NCBI GenBank assembly: GCA_002179805.1
Contig: NAVB01000035.1
Location: 1 to 64,000 of the forward strand
From: Acanthamoeba lenticulata
Lineage: Eukaryota > Discosea > Longamoebia > Acanthamoebidae
Reading direction: 5' to 3'
Length of the DNA stretch: 64,000 nt
Numbering within the stretch: the first letter of the stretch is position 1; every line of letters begins with the position of its first letter. Under the pieces are notes generated by a model, which had not been told where the DNA came from, searched no databases, and worked only from the letters and a program-made list of their open reading frames with translations. Position numbers and translations under genes: made by a program. Below, piece after piece: positions 34,501 through 45,770 of this stretch.

Positions 34501-37187
34501 GCGCACGAGGTGGTCGACATCCTGCGGTCGCCTTCGCCGCTGGCCCAGCAGATGCGCGCCAACTCCTCGTCCTTTGTCTCGGCCGCCATCGGCCGCATCG
34601 CCCTCTGCATGCGCCTCGCCTTCCTCCCCTATTTGGCCGACTTCTTTTCCCACCTCGAGCGCGCCGTACGTCTCCTCCTCGCCGGCCACGACACACGCGC
34701 GCGTTCGTTTGTGCGGCTGATGACACGACAACACGACACGACACGACACAGTCGGCATCAGGGAGTGAGTTCATCACGGACCCGACGTCGCTCGAGGGCG
34801 GCGTGGGCGGGATGTCGTGGGGTGCGCGCCGCAACGAGCGCGTGCTCGAGGACAAGCTCCTGGCCGTCAAGACCCTCTTCACCATCATGAGCGAATTCTC
34901 CGAAACGGAAGAAGGTTTTTATTCAACCCTTTTATTTTTATTTTTATTATTTTTATATGTGTTTAATAACAAAAACATTTTTCAAAAATACCAAAACAAA
35001 AAAGGGTCGCTCGGCTATTTTCCGTACGCGGCGCGGACGTATCGAGTGCTGCAGGACGTGATCGTCAGCTCGCTCGACCAAGAATGCCACATCTTCGGGC
35101 CGACCTGCTTCCCGCCGCTGGTGACCATCTACCGCCGCGTCCTCGAGTGGCGCCTCAAGCAACCCTCGTCCTCCTCTTCATCCTCATCATCTTCCTCTTC
35201 CTTGGAGGGCGAAGAGGACGCCGCCGCGCGGGGCATGAAGCGGCGCCGGACGAGTCAAGGCCAAACGGACCAGGACAACGACGGCGCCGCGGCCGACGCT
35301 GCCGCCGCCACCGCCGCCGAGCCTGTGGCCGCGGCCGACGCCCCCGAGCGCGAGCCGTTCTCGCTCATTCATAACACGCCGACCACCGTCGATGAGTTCG
35401 TCCTCACCTCCATCATCCTCCTCCTCTTGATGATCGTGATTGTTCATTTGAACACGATGATGATGGTGATGTCGCCATGGCAGGATGGACGAGCGGAGCT
35501 TGCAGGTGCTGATGGCCAGCATCTGGCATCTGCTGCTCGACCTGCTGGCGCGCTACAGCGAGCCGGAAGTCATCGACGAGACCCTCCAGTCCATGTCGGC
35601 CTGCTTGAACGCGGTCGGGGCGCAGTGCCTGGACGCGTCCTCTGTCGGCCGGACGATCCTCGCCATCTTCCATGCCGTCAACGAATCCGAGGCGCGCCTC
35701 ACGTACATGCGCGACGAGCTCGGCGGCGACGACGAAGAGGCCCTCCTCGGCTTCCAGGAAAGGTGCGTTTCGGAATAGCACATGCGCGCGCGTGTGCGTT
35801 TGTGCGTGTGTGTATATGTGGGGCGAAAGCTTACGAGATGACACACGCGCTATGGACAGGGAGCACCGCGTCAACAATTCCGCAGAGTGGCTGTTCTCCG
35901 ACTTGCTGAAGCACCACTGGCCCCTTGTCAACCGGGTATTATTCTTCACAACCGGTTTAATGTTTGTTGTATGTTTATTAACAAAAAAAAAACAAAAACA
36001 AAAACAAAAAACAAAAAAACACAAACAAAAAACAAATAACAGGACACGGAGTGGCGCATCATCGTCCCGGAGGCCCTCGCACTCATCACCGTACGTGCGA
36101 CGACACGAAACAGGCGCGCGCGTGTGCGACTGACGCGTCTCGATGCGGGTGCGTGCAGGCCGGGAATTTCAAGCGGGCGCAAACGACCGGCGTGTGTGCG
36201 CTGGCCGACATGATCGACTTTGCAGCCGACGCGGCCGAAATCGTCTCCGCGTGCTATCGCGCGCTGGCAAGCTTTGTCGACGAACAGAACTCGCGCCTCC
36301 TTCAGGCCGCCGTCTACGGTGCGTCGCTCGTGCATGTGTGTATGCGCTTACGCATGTCGTCGCTCGACTGACGCGCTTGCGTGCCCATGGTGCCCACAGC
36401 GCTGGGCGTGTGCGCCGAGAAGGGCGACGACCAAGTCGCGGCCGCACTCGCGCGCGATGTCATGCCTCGCCTCCTCGCTCGCGTCGGTACGTCGTCGTCT
36501 TTGTCTTCGTCTTCTTTGTCGTCTTCTTTCTTCTGCTCCTCCTCTCCTGTGAGTGGTGCGCCAACATGGCCGTCGCATTTGTGGCGCGTCGTTGTGCAGA
36601 GCAACACATGGCCCACGGGCGCGGGCTCGAGATGGCCATGGACGAGGCCGTGGAGAACGCCGTCTCGGCCGCGGCCAAGATCCTCCGCCGCGGCCACGTC
36701 GTCCTGACCGACGCCGAACTCTTTACCACCGTACGCCGACTCGCGCCATTTTTTTTTTCTTTTTCTTTCTTTTGTCATCGCTCGCTCACCGCGCGCGTGT
36801 GCGCACAGGCCGAGAAAGTGATGTCGTGGCTCCCGCTGACGGTGGACTTTATTGAAATGGTCACCTTGTGCGGCGTGCTCTGCCAGATCGTCGAGAGGTG
36901 CGCACAACACCCACACGACACACACACGCACGCGCGTCGTTCTGACGCACACGCCCATGCGCGTCTGTGTTTGCGTGACTGATGACGGCAGTGACGACGT
37001 GCGGCTGCGGACGGCGGTGCTGGGCCCCAACGGCGAGCGACGCGAGCAAATCGCGGCGCTGCTGCAGGCGCAGCTGCGCGAGCCCGCCGGGCGGACGCCG
37101 TCGCGAACCGAGCTCGAGCAGCGCGACAAGTGGCGGCCCACCTTTGCCCGCGTTCTGCCGCTCCTCCTCCAGCAGCCGAAGCAGTAG
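31548..37187 (+). CDS. Importin-beta family nuclear transport receptor (importin-5/importin-4-like)
   Basis: The start at 31548 (MEARMLRPSN) opens a long HEAT-repeat protein spread over more than fifteen exons. Exon 1 (to about 32623) is almost 360 codons of HEAT helices. After a very acidic insert (GLGDECDEDEDEDDNYGSGH onward, about 32887-33380) come exons with typical importin-beta-3 signatures: WKYRYAAFMCLFAIIEG, DPHPRVRYAACGCIAQLAL, YHGLIIRALMAGVQDPNAHV, DKLLAVKTLFTIMSEF and LGYFPYAARTYRVLQ. The end is near LQQPKQ at 37187. The family carries ribosomal proteins and histones through nuclear pores. The long acidic insert in the N-terminal third is larger than I would expect and may sit on the cargo/Ran side. 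The 3' end converges on the K+ channel gene, 62 bp away. Confidence 0.8.
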
Positions 37188-37249
37188 TAGTAGTTTGGTG
37201 ATGATGATGTTTCCTGAAGGACGGGCAATGACGACATGTTGTTCTCCTG

Positions 37250-38329
37250 TCATTGTTGCTGGTGCTGGAGCTCGACTTGTTGTTGTTGTTGGCGTCGGCG
37301 CATCTTCCTGAGGGCTTTGGACAGCCCCAAGGCCAGCTTGTGGCGCGAGTAGCGGAGGAAGGCGAGGGCCACAGTGGTGAAGAGGAACGTCGACGTGACG
37401 CAGTTGACGTGCGTCCAGATGACCCAAAACGCCCGCCCGCCGAGCGTTTTTGGGGTGTAGTCGTTGCCAAAGCCTGTAGTGAAGTGGACCATGAGTATCA
37501 ACATAAGCACATGAAGAAAGAGGACAGAGTTGGCGCACATATGGTCTGCGAAGACATGAGGGTGAAGTAGAGGCTCGTGCCGAAGCCCACAGGCGTGTTG
37601 ACCGGCCCGAGGTTGCCAAGGTGCGGTTCTATGGCGTAGGTGATGGCGGCGCAGGTGAGGTGGGCGGCAAAGTAGACGAGAAGCGCGACCACGTTGAGGA
37701 TGAGCAGCGAACGCCACGCGAGGATGTCCGCCTCGAGCGACCGTTCGGCCAACTGCTCCTTGGTCAAGGACGTGAGGTCAAGGTCGTCCTCCATGGCCTC
37801 GGGCGACGTGGGGTCGGTCGACCTCATCGAGTCCCTTCGCTTCTTGCGGCGTATCTTGAAGTACCAGCCAATGTTGAGGACGAGGTGGACGTAAACGAGG
37901 TCGCAGAGGAGGGAAACAACAGCAGCTATGAAGATCATCCACATAGGCGAAGCTATAAGAGACCACACGTAGACCAGAGCTCTGCCCCCGTTTGTGACGG
38001 GGCTGACGTCGCCGTAACCGCAAGTGACGACGTACATCCAGGTGAAGTACACAGCTGAACACCAGAGAAGAGATGGTTGTGAGTTGATTTCTGGCTTCAA
38101 CATCGTGAACTCACTTTGGCGTACAGTCAGAAAAGCTCAACTCAGACTGGCCAAGCTCGATAGCACCTTGCTCTTGTCGAGTTGAGTTCTCAATGGCAAG
38201 AAAGATTTCGGACCCTACCAAGGTCCACACCCAGATGAAAATCCACAAAAGCAGCACCGACCCACCTCTCCACCACATGCCCCAGGACATGCATGCTGCT
38301 AGCTTCTCAAGGTTTACTGCCAACGCCAT
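37250..38329 (-). CDS. Two-pore-domain K+ channel-like protein, copy 1
   Basis: Three exons (38329-38125, 38054-37539, 37473-37250) sum to exactly 315 codons. Layout is TM1 (GGSVLLLWIFIWVWTLVGSE), pore 1 with filter VVTCGYGDVSP, TM2 (MWMIFIAAVVSLLCDLVYVH), a charged cytoplasmic linker, TM3 (LLILNVVALLVYFAAHL), pore 2, then TM4 (TSTFLFTTVALAFLRY) and a Gln-rich tail. Pore 1 keeps T-x-G-Y-G-D. Pore 2, at the exon 2/3 junction, reads T-I-C-F-G-N-D: Cys replaces the first filter Gly. Only the phase-1 donor T|GTGCGCC fits the phase of exon 3. An inward-leak or background K+ channel at the plasma or vacuolar membrane is likely; ion selectivity is uncertain because of pore 2. Confidence 0.8.
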
Positions 38330-38529
38330 GGCTAGAATGGAGTATAACTGAACTTGTGTGCCTTTCTTTTTCTTCTTCACCTTTCTTCTTTTAAAATGTT
38401 GAGTGTATTTTCCTTTTAACAGGGTTACATGGCAACGGTCCCAGCTAAGTAAACCGTTGCAGAAGGGGACATGAAACGGAAGCAAGCCACAGCGAAGGTA
38501 TCCATCATCTTCCCCACTAGGGCAGCTGG

Positions 38530-39567
38530 TTAGTCCCTTCGCAGCTTCATAACTATACGCGCCACAGCAGTAAAAGCTTGCGACCTTGTAAACTTGAGGA
38601 TGGCGAGGATCAACGTTGTGGTCATAAATTGGAAGGCGACGATTGAAAACTGGTGCCACACGACGAAGAAAGCTCTGCTCGAGTCGTTCTTGAGGCTGTA
38701 GTCTCCAAAGCCTGAACATGGACTCAAGCAAGTCAGCAAAAAAGACCATAGATGACGTCTATGTTCAGGCTTTGGAGACGAAGACGTCAGGCTGGAGAGG
38801 GAGGTGGCGTAACACATCGTCTGGGTCGAAGTAAAGGCAAAGTACATAGTGTTGCCGAAGCTCTCCGGCATGTAGCGTGTGTGGTTCCCCACGTAGTCGA
38901 GCGCGTAGATGACGGCGCTGCCCACAAGCTGCACGCCCCAGTGCAGCAGTTGGCTGCCCAGTAGGAGCAAGCCCACGGCGGGCCAGGAGAGCAAGTCCTG
39001 CGCTTGGCTCTGGGCTGGCTGCTGGCTGAGCTCGGGGCCCGCCTGCCGCACGAGCCACCCCGGCGCCAGGATGATGCTGAACAGGAGCCACTCGTAGAGC
39101 AGGGCGACTGCGGCGGCCATCACCAGCGCCCACACGCCGGTTCCTAAAAACTGCCAGACGCAGATGAACCCTCGTCCTCCGTCCGACACCGGGACAAAGT
39201 CCCCAAACCCTGCCCTCTCCAGGTTGAGCTCGTGGTTCACCACGAAGAGGAGGTTCAAGTGGGCGAGAGGTACCGCATGAGCTCAGAAACACTTCTACAA
39301 AATAGACCGCTGGAGGCAAGAAGATGATGTGAGACTTTGGCAATGGTATTTTGAGGAAGAGGAAGACAAACCATCGATGAAGGTCAACTCTGAGCCCTGG
39401 TTGTAGTCGTTTGCTTCTTGTGTGCGTCGGTAAGGATTCTCAATAGCTTGCAAGATGGCGGCACCAACGAGGATGTAGATCCATATGCCAAGCCACCAAG
39501 CGCCTACAGCCCATGTGCCCCCAAAAGGCGCACCGCAGGCCTTCTTTGCCACAGCCCTCCACCCCAT
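38530..39567 (-). CDS. Two-pore-domain K+ channel-like protein, copy 2 (tandem paralogue)
   Basis: Four exons (39567-39372, 39309-39274, 39209-38814, 38711-38530) sum to exactly 270 codons. TM1 (WWLGIWIYILVGAAILQAIE) is followed by pore 1, which spans a 36-nt mini-exon and exon 3 and reads S-C-G-F-G-D-F. TM2 (VWALVMAAAVALLYEWLLF), TM3 (LLLLGSQLLHWGVQLVGSAV) and pore 2 follow. Pore 2 at the exon 3/4 junction reads T-M-C-F-G-D-Y, again with Cys for the first filter Gly. TM4 is FMTTTLILAILKFTR. The start of exon 4 lies in a perfect inverted repeat with the upstream intron (see the separate entry). Copy 1 lies 200 bp downstream on the same strand, so this is a tandem duplication. Confidence 0.8.
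38701..38779 (-). repeat. Perfect 19-bp inverted repeat spanning a 3' splice site
   Basis: The arm at 38701-38719 is the exact reverse complement of the arm at 38761-38779, with a 41-nt loop. The predicted intron of the channel gene runs 38813-38712, so the first arm covers the acceptor and the first 11 nt of exon 4 while the other arm is intronic. In the pre-mRNA this would fold into a strong stem that covers the AG and the pore-2 codons. Confidence 0.9.
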
Positions 39568-39765
39568 GGGGCGTGGCTGTCGTTCCTGGTCGTTTGGGGC
39601 GTTGTTGTCCTTTTTATGGAGACCTTTCCTTGCTCAGAAAAGGCTGGAAATTGAATAATAAATAAAAGGCCATGTGGGGACATGTCTTCGACATCACTAG
39701 AGCACGTAATAATAATGCATTTTCGCAAGAAATAAATATTATATAAAAATAAATAATCATGAAAT

Positions 39766-42700
39766 TCACATCAACTCATCGTCGTCGGAATCCCACTCGT
39801 CCGAGTCGTCATCGGACACAAAGTCGTCTTCGCCCAGCGCCGACCGACGGTGCGACATGGCCGACGACACCCGATTGGAGAGCGAACCGAGAAGCGTGGC
39901 ATCGCCCCCGCGCGGCGACACATCCGAGCTGCCCAAGTCGGCCATGCTCCCGGCAGGCGTCAGCGGCGGCGCCGACGGGCTGTCGTCCTTGGTGCGCGTC
40001 AGCATGCGCGGAATGTAGGCCTTGGCCACGTTCACCGGCGGCGGCGGAGGCGGGGCCGGGGCCGCGGGCTGTGCGTGTTCGCGCGCGTGTGCGCGTTAGC
40101 CACATGCGTGTGTGCGCGCGTGTGTGCGGTCGTGCGTGCGCGTACCGGAGGCGGGGCCGAAGGGGCCATGGGCGACGAGAGCTGCGGCGTGAAAAAGGCC
40201 GCCGGCGGGTAGAGCGGCGCCGAGGGCGGCAGCAGCTGGGCCGGGACCGGCTGCGGCCGGGCCACGGGCGACGGCGCCGGGAAGTGGATGGCCGGGAAGG
40301 GCTCCGAACTCGCCACGGCCGGCGTGGGCGGCGGGGCCGCGACAAAGGCTCCGAGCGCGGGCGACGGCGGCAGCTCGCGCTCGACCTCCTTGCCCTTGCC
40401 CCATCCTTCCCCTTCGTCCTCATCCTCGTCCTCGGTTTCGTCACGGCTGGGCAGGACCGGCGGCGGCCCGACGTCCTTCTGGTCCTTGCCGCTGACAGGC
40501 GCCGAGCGCTGGGCGCCCATGCGTGCGGTCGCGCCACCGGCGTCTCCGGCGCTGGGGGCGTGGGCCCAGGAGGAGCTGGACGACGCGGCGGAGATGGCGG
40601 CGGTGGGCAGCGGGACGCTGGTGATCGTCGTCGGGTGGCGCTCCGGCAGGCCGTCCTCGTCGACCGCCGCGGCCTTCTTGAGGGCGGCGAGCCAGCGGTC
40701 CATTTCGTCCTTGTCGGCCGCGCAGAGAAAGTAGGTGCGGACGTCGGTGTGGACTTGAATGCAATAGGCCCGCGTGATGCCCTCCTGCGCGAGCGGCATC
40801 ACGCGCGCGCCCGGCAGCGGGATGCGCCCCTGGGCCTTCTTGGCGACGTGCGTCGGGCTCTTCCAGTAGTACAGCACGTTGTCGGTGGACTTGAGCACAA
40901 AGTAGCGCGCCTTCCACGACTTGACCACGTTGGAGAGGATCACCAGCGGCCCTTCGAGCGCCGCGTCCTTGGTGGCCTCTGGTGCGGCGACCACCTCCCA
41001 CGCTGGCATTGTCGACATAAACGTTAAAACAATTAAAAAATGAATAAATTTAATAGATAATAAAATAGAAAAATGAGGATTGAGTCGACAAAAAAGAGGG
41101 AAGAGGTGAGTACAGTTGTCCTTGCTGCTTTCCTTGTTGTCCTTCCTGGTGGCGATGGTCGCCGAGGCGCGCGGGTTGACGATCATGCTCCCGTTGGCCC
41201 GGCGCTTCCTGGCCTCGGCCTCTTGCAGCTTCACATTCCTGCCATATTTTGTCAGGACGCGCGTGTGTGCGGTGCGTGCGTGTGTGCGGTGCGCACGTAC
41301 TTGGCGAATTCGTCGAGTTCGGCCGGCACGGCGTACTTGGGGGTGACGTCGGCGGGCGCCGGGTCGGTCCGCATGAGCTGCGGCGGGTCCATGGCCTCGG
41401 CCACGGGGAACCACCCGCGGAAGGACACGTTGTTGGACTCGATCGCCCGCTGGATGGCCAGCAGCGTCTCCCTCAGCTTCTGCCTCTTGCGCTCGCCCTG
41501 CCAGAATTTGAAGAATTGAAAATATAAATTATGTAAATATAAATTTTAATGTTAATGTTAAAAATAAAAAATTGGTTTTATGTTTTACCTGAGGGGTGTT
41601 GGGGTGGGCGGCGTAGGCGCGGGCGTAGTCCTGCCACGGGTGGTCAAGCCACTGGAGGGTGTGGTTGTACATGAACAGCGACAGGAACGACAGCCAGCCT
41701 GCGCGTGATGTCGCGGAAGAGGTGAGCGAGAAGAGCCGAGGTTAAGGTGGCGGCTGGCGTGGCGTGGCGTGGCGTGGCGTGGCGTGGCGTGGCGTGGCGG
41801 GGGGAGTGGGCACCAGTGAGCGTGATGCCGTTGTTGTCGCACTTGAGGACCTTGAGCGAGATGTTGTCGCGCAACATCTCCGACAGGGCGACGGCGCCCG
41901 AGTCGCCGATCTTGTTGTTGGAGATGTCAAACTCCTCCAGCGGGGACTTGCTGCTCAGTCGGTCCAGCAGCGGCACCACGGCCTGTCCGTTGTTTGTTTT
42001 TATTTAGATTTAAAGATGAGAAAATTGTTGACTAGAATTAGAAATATTTAGATTAAAATCATACCCGAGTGAAGGCGCCAGCGATCGAGAGGACGCGAAG
42101 CGTCGAGTCCGGCGGGTTGATGAGCGCAATCAGTGCCTCAGCAACAGCCGTGCCTGCCAATCGAGTTATTCAATACAATTTAAAAAAAAAAAAAAACAAT
42201 AAAAAAGAAAAAGGAGAGGGGCCGGACCATGGTTGCCTCGGGCGATCTCGACGGCGTTGTCGAGCACCAGCGTGTGGATCTTGGGCAGGACGGCCACGCG
42301 GAGAGCGTCCACGACCTGGATGAGCCCCGCGTGCTTGAACTTGTTGCTGTGTCGGGACAGCCGACCCGCCACACAACGACGACTCGGTCAGACACACAGA
42401 CCAAGCCAGCACTCCCCTTTCTCCTCAACAACATACCGGGCGACGTTGAGGGTGTGAAGGTTGATCGTCTTCTTGATGGCGTTGGCCAGCATGTCGGCGT
42501 CCGTGTCGGGTAGCTCGTTGTCGGCGATGTCGAGCTGCAACAACAACAACAACATGGCAATTGTTATTACCCCGATGATGGTGATGATGAAGATGAGAAT
42601 GATGAAGACATGATCATGGTCGTGGCGTACCTTGGTGTTGGCCAGCCGCTTGTTGGTGCCCATAGCCGTCAGGATGGCCGCCGCGTTGTAGCCCGACAAG

Positions 42701-44711
42701 CCGCAGTGTTCGAGCTTCAGGTTCTGCTCCAAACGATAAGAATTAAATAAAAATGATTGAAAATATCTAAAAGTCTTAGAAGAATGCGAGGAATGGACGA
42801 GCACCTCGAGCGTGGAGGTGTCCTCGAGGGCGACGCGGATCAGCTGGGTGATGCCGTCGTCGACCCGATTGTGGGAGATGTCGAGCTCGACCAAGCGGCT
42901 CAGCTGGCGCAGAGGCTTGGCGATGAAGGTGAGGTCCATCATGCCGCAGCGGGCCATGAGGAGCTTGCGCAGGTGCGAGTGCGGCCCGGCCTTCTCCAAC
43001 CAGGTCTCCAGCCACTTGGAGCAGCCCTCGTCGAGCTTGTTCTGCGAGAGGTCGAGCACTTGCAGGCCCAGCGACATCCCAAAGTTCTTGCACAGCGCCA
43101 TGATCACCTCCTGCATGCCCTTGGTCCCGATGTTGGACTCGGAGATGATCAGCGTGTGCAGGCTGTGCGGCAGCGCCTCCAACGCCGTCGCCAAGTGCGC
43201 CGCTCCCTTGGTGCTGTCGTCACATTTAATTGTTAGAAGAAAACCAAAAAAACAACAAAAAAAACAAGTGAATGACAAAATATAATCCAATAATTCTAAA
43301 ATGATCAAGAATTCTTGGAATACCTGATGGAAGTGCCCTGGAAGTCGAGCATCTGGATCTTGATGTGCGGATTGTTGATGACGGCGTTACGCAGCTCCAT
43401 GCAGTTCTCGGCCGACAGGTCGGGCAGGTAGGCCAGCGTGATCTTGGTCAGCGTCTGGTTGAAGCGCAGGGCCATGATGGCCGCGTGCAGGGCCTCCTTC
43501 CGCGCGACGTCCTCGATGGTGATCGACCGGAAGTAGGTGTTGTGGGTGAGGGCCCCGATGATGGGCTCCAGGTGGAAGCTCACGGCCGACTTGGGCTCGA
43601 AGCCGGGGCAGAGCGTGAGGTTCAGCTCGGTGATGTTCTTGGCCCACAGATCGCAGATGAACTGGACGAGCTGGTTGTTGGGCTCGACGCCGAGGTAGTT
43701 GCACTGCGCCAGGTAGGTCTCGATGAAGCCGTTGGCCGGGCCCACCAGCGCCGGGTCCATCTCCATGTACTTGGCGTCCAGCGGCAGCAGCCTATTGGTG
43801 TCATGAATAAATAAATCAATAGATAAATTTGAAAAAAGAGAATGAATAAATGAATAAATTCGAAAAAAAAGAGAAAAAATGCGAAAATGAAACGTACAGG
43901 GCTGAAGGGGCGCGCAAGATGAAGCCATAATCGGGCGGGAAGCCGCATGTGATCCGCAGATAGGCGATGCGCAGGCAGTAGATGATCTCGGGCACCGCGG
44001 CGCCGTGCAGGGCCATGCCGGCCAGCCGCTGCTTCTTGTCGTTCGCCGCGACAAAGGTGAACGACGCCTTGTCGCGTTCCTGTTGGTTGACCTCGACCAG
44101 CTCGAGCAGGTGGAAGTTGCGCGACATCTGCAAGAGGCCACCACCAATTCACCGAATTTAAATTTATAAGTATTTTAAAAAATTAATAACCATTTGAATA
44201 AACAGGAATAAAACGAACCTTGTGGCCACCGAGCTTCTTACGCACGAAGGAGAGGATACGGTACTTGCCAATGACGAGGACCCTTCGCGTGGGCTTCTGC
44301 TTCTTGGTTTCGGGCAACCTGCATGAGGCCACCATGTGAGTTGTTGTTACGGGCAAGAAGAACAAGAAGAAGGACAAGAGGAAGGCGGCGCTCTACCTCG
44401 ACCGCCGCACCATGCCGATGAACAGGGGCACCTCACCTGCACAGCACGGGCTTCAGTGGCGAGCCAAGAAATATTAGAGTAATAAATAAAAGATGTAACG
44501 AACCTTCGCGCAGGTTGTCACATAGGCGGAGCTGCTCGAGGGCAAAGCGACGCTCGGCGTCTTTGATGCCACGCAGGCCCAGGTTCTGCTGCTGGTACTC
44601 GGCGTCCTTTGGCGGCGTATGCTCGAACTGGAACAGGCCAGGGCCTGCCCGTGGCGAAACCGACGTCGACGAAGACGCGTGAAAACCGTTGCTGGCACCC
44701 TCTTCTGCCAT
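39766..44711 (-). CDS. CARMIL-like leucine-rich-repeat protein with N-terminal and C-terminal PH domains
   Basis: The start at 44711 (MAEEGASNGF) leads into an N-terminal PH-like segment (RRVLVIGKYRILSFVRKK, then FHLLELVEVN) as in CARMIL proteins. Exons from about 44130 to 41640 encode an LRR solenoid: ITELNLTLCPGFEP, LGLQVLDLSQNKLDEGCSKW, LSRLVELDISHNRVDDGITQ, QLDIADNELPDTDADMLANA and LEEFDISNNKIGDSGAVALS. After a linker (about 41580-41100) comes a canonical PH domain (GPLVILSNVVKSWKARYFVL to MDRWLAALKKAAAV, about 40960-40670). A long Pro/Ala/Ser-rich tail ends in an acidic SDDDSDEWDSDDDELM. CARMIL regulates capping protein and actin, but I see no capping-protein-interaction motif in the tail, so actin regulation remains an inference. 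The second PH domain suggests phosphoinositide membrane targeting. Confidence 0.75.
41756..41795. repeat. (GGCGT)8 pentanucleotide repeat in an intron
   Basis: Eight perfect GGCGT units, then GGCGG, in an intron of the LRR/PH gene; CCACG orientation on the sense strand. It is one of the few GC-rich tandem repeats in an otherwise A/T-rich intron set, and a likely length-polymorphic site. Confidence 0.9.
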
Positions 44712-45229
44712 TTTGTGGTCACTTCACGCTGTTGTCGCCCAGTTAGCACCCCAAGAAGAACAGGTCGTAAATCGATGCTTGGGCGAACAATTTGAACTGC
44801 AAAATCAACTGCAAAAGGACACGGAAACGTACCAGTGTTTTCGAAAAGCGATTCGAAAGAGGGACAGCCCAAGATGCTTTGCCGCTGCGCAGGAGGTAAG
44901 GCCGAGCCAAGCTCGTTTCAAGCTTCGCGTTTTATGCGCGGTACGTGGCGGATAGGCGACAGTAGCAGAGGAATTTGAATTGTTGCCCAGTTTACGGTCA
45001 GCGCATTTTTGAAACGTCTTCTTTTCTTTATGTTCGGCATTTTTCAAACTGGGCAATTTAGAGATGTGCGCCGAAGAAAACAGCGAATGGAGGGGCGGAG
45101 GGAACTTGTGAGCGTCAGCTAGAGCTACGTGCAGCATGCTTCTCTCGTGCCTTGCCACTTCGTGTCGCACCTGGCGCATTCTGCTTTAGACCCAGACCAA
45201 CAACAAGCCGGGCGTTGTCTGCCAGAAGG
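44712..45229. other. Intergenic region with a short inverted repeat
   Basis: Upstream of the LRR/PH gene. It contains an 11-bp inverted repeat, TTGCCCAGTTT at 44983-44993 and AAACTGGGCAA at 45046-45056, with a 52-nt spacer. No coding potential I can support. Part is probably the promoter of the minus-strand gene. Confidence 0.4.
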
Positions 45230-45545
45230 TGGGCGCGACTTTCAGCCAGGCTTGGGTGGCTGCCGGTGGCACACGCCCTCGGTTTCCCGTGGTACGTGAG
45301 CACTCAAGCGGCCGCAGGAGGCCATCTGGGCGTCAATGGCTGCCCATGGGACAGGACCTGCGCAGCCGATGCCACCTGGAGATGCTCCAGTGGCTGCCAA
45401 CGGCTGCCCGTGGGACGAGGAGACATGTGCCTCGGCCGCCCAGGGAGGCAATCTCGAGCTTCTTCAGTGGGCCCGTGCCAACAACTGCCCCTGGGACAAG
45501 CACGTCTGCCGCAAGGTGGCGGAGAAGGGGGCCGCCTGGCGCTGA
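45230..45545 (+). pseudogene. Broken ankyrin-type repeat fragment (CPWD class)
   Basis: Translation gives GGHLGVNGCPWDRTCAA in one frame, then NGCPWDEETCASAAQGGNLE and [20 protein letters not shown] in another, ending at TGA 45543. These N-G-C-P-W-D / A-A-x-G-G-x-L-E-x-L-Q-W-A-R units belong to a divergent ankyrin-like repeat class common in protists and in giant viruses. The frame change near 45335 and lack of a start or upstream repeats mark it as a truncated relic. Confidence 0.7.
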
Positions 45546-45574
45546 TCGAGTCGATAGATGCTAACGCGGAATGA

Positions 45575-45770
45575 ACCAGACCATTCTTGCCTGTGGCGTA
45601 AGACTGCATTTACCGTCTCCACATGAATCCTGCTCGTAGGCGTCATTGTCTCGCACTCGCCGAGCTTGAGCTGGTACACGACAGTCCTCTTGCCAGCGGC
45701 ATCCAAGCCAACCATGACGATCTGCTCGTCTTTCCTTCCCCCCTGTGAACAAAGAGAGCAGCCCGCCCAT
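45575..45770 (-). pseudogene. Truncated ARF-family small GTPase fragment
   Basis: The minus strand from ATG 45770 reads [10 protein letters not shown], then after a frame change continues [15 protein letters not shown] and [16 protein letters not shown], ending in HVETV. This is the N-terminal ~55 residues of ARF1-type GTPases: the myristoylation Gly2, the G1 P-loop and the start of switch 1. It has decayed: the P-loop is G-K-R-T, the switch-1 core is altered, a +1 frameshift follows codon 10, and everything after residue ~60 is missing. No intron interrupts the piece, so a retro-copied or partial duplicate origin is possible. Confidence 0.75.

Noticed and set aside
41756..41795. CRISPR-like short repeat array
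   Set aside because: Units are contiguous 5-mers without spacers; it is a simple microsatellite in a eukaryotic intron.
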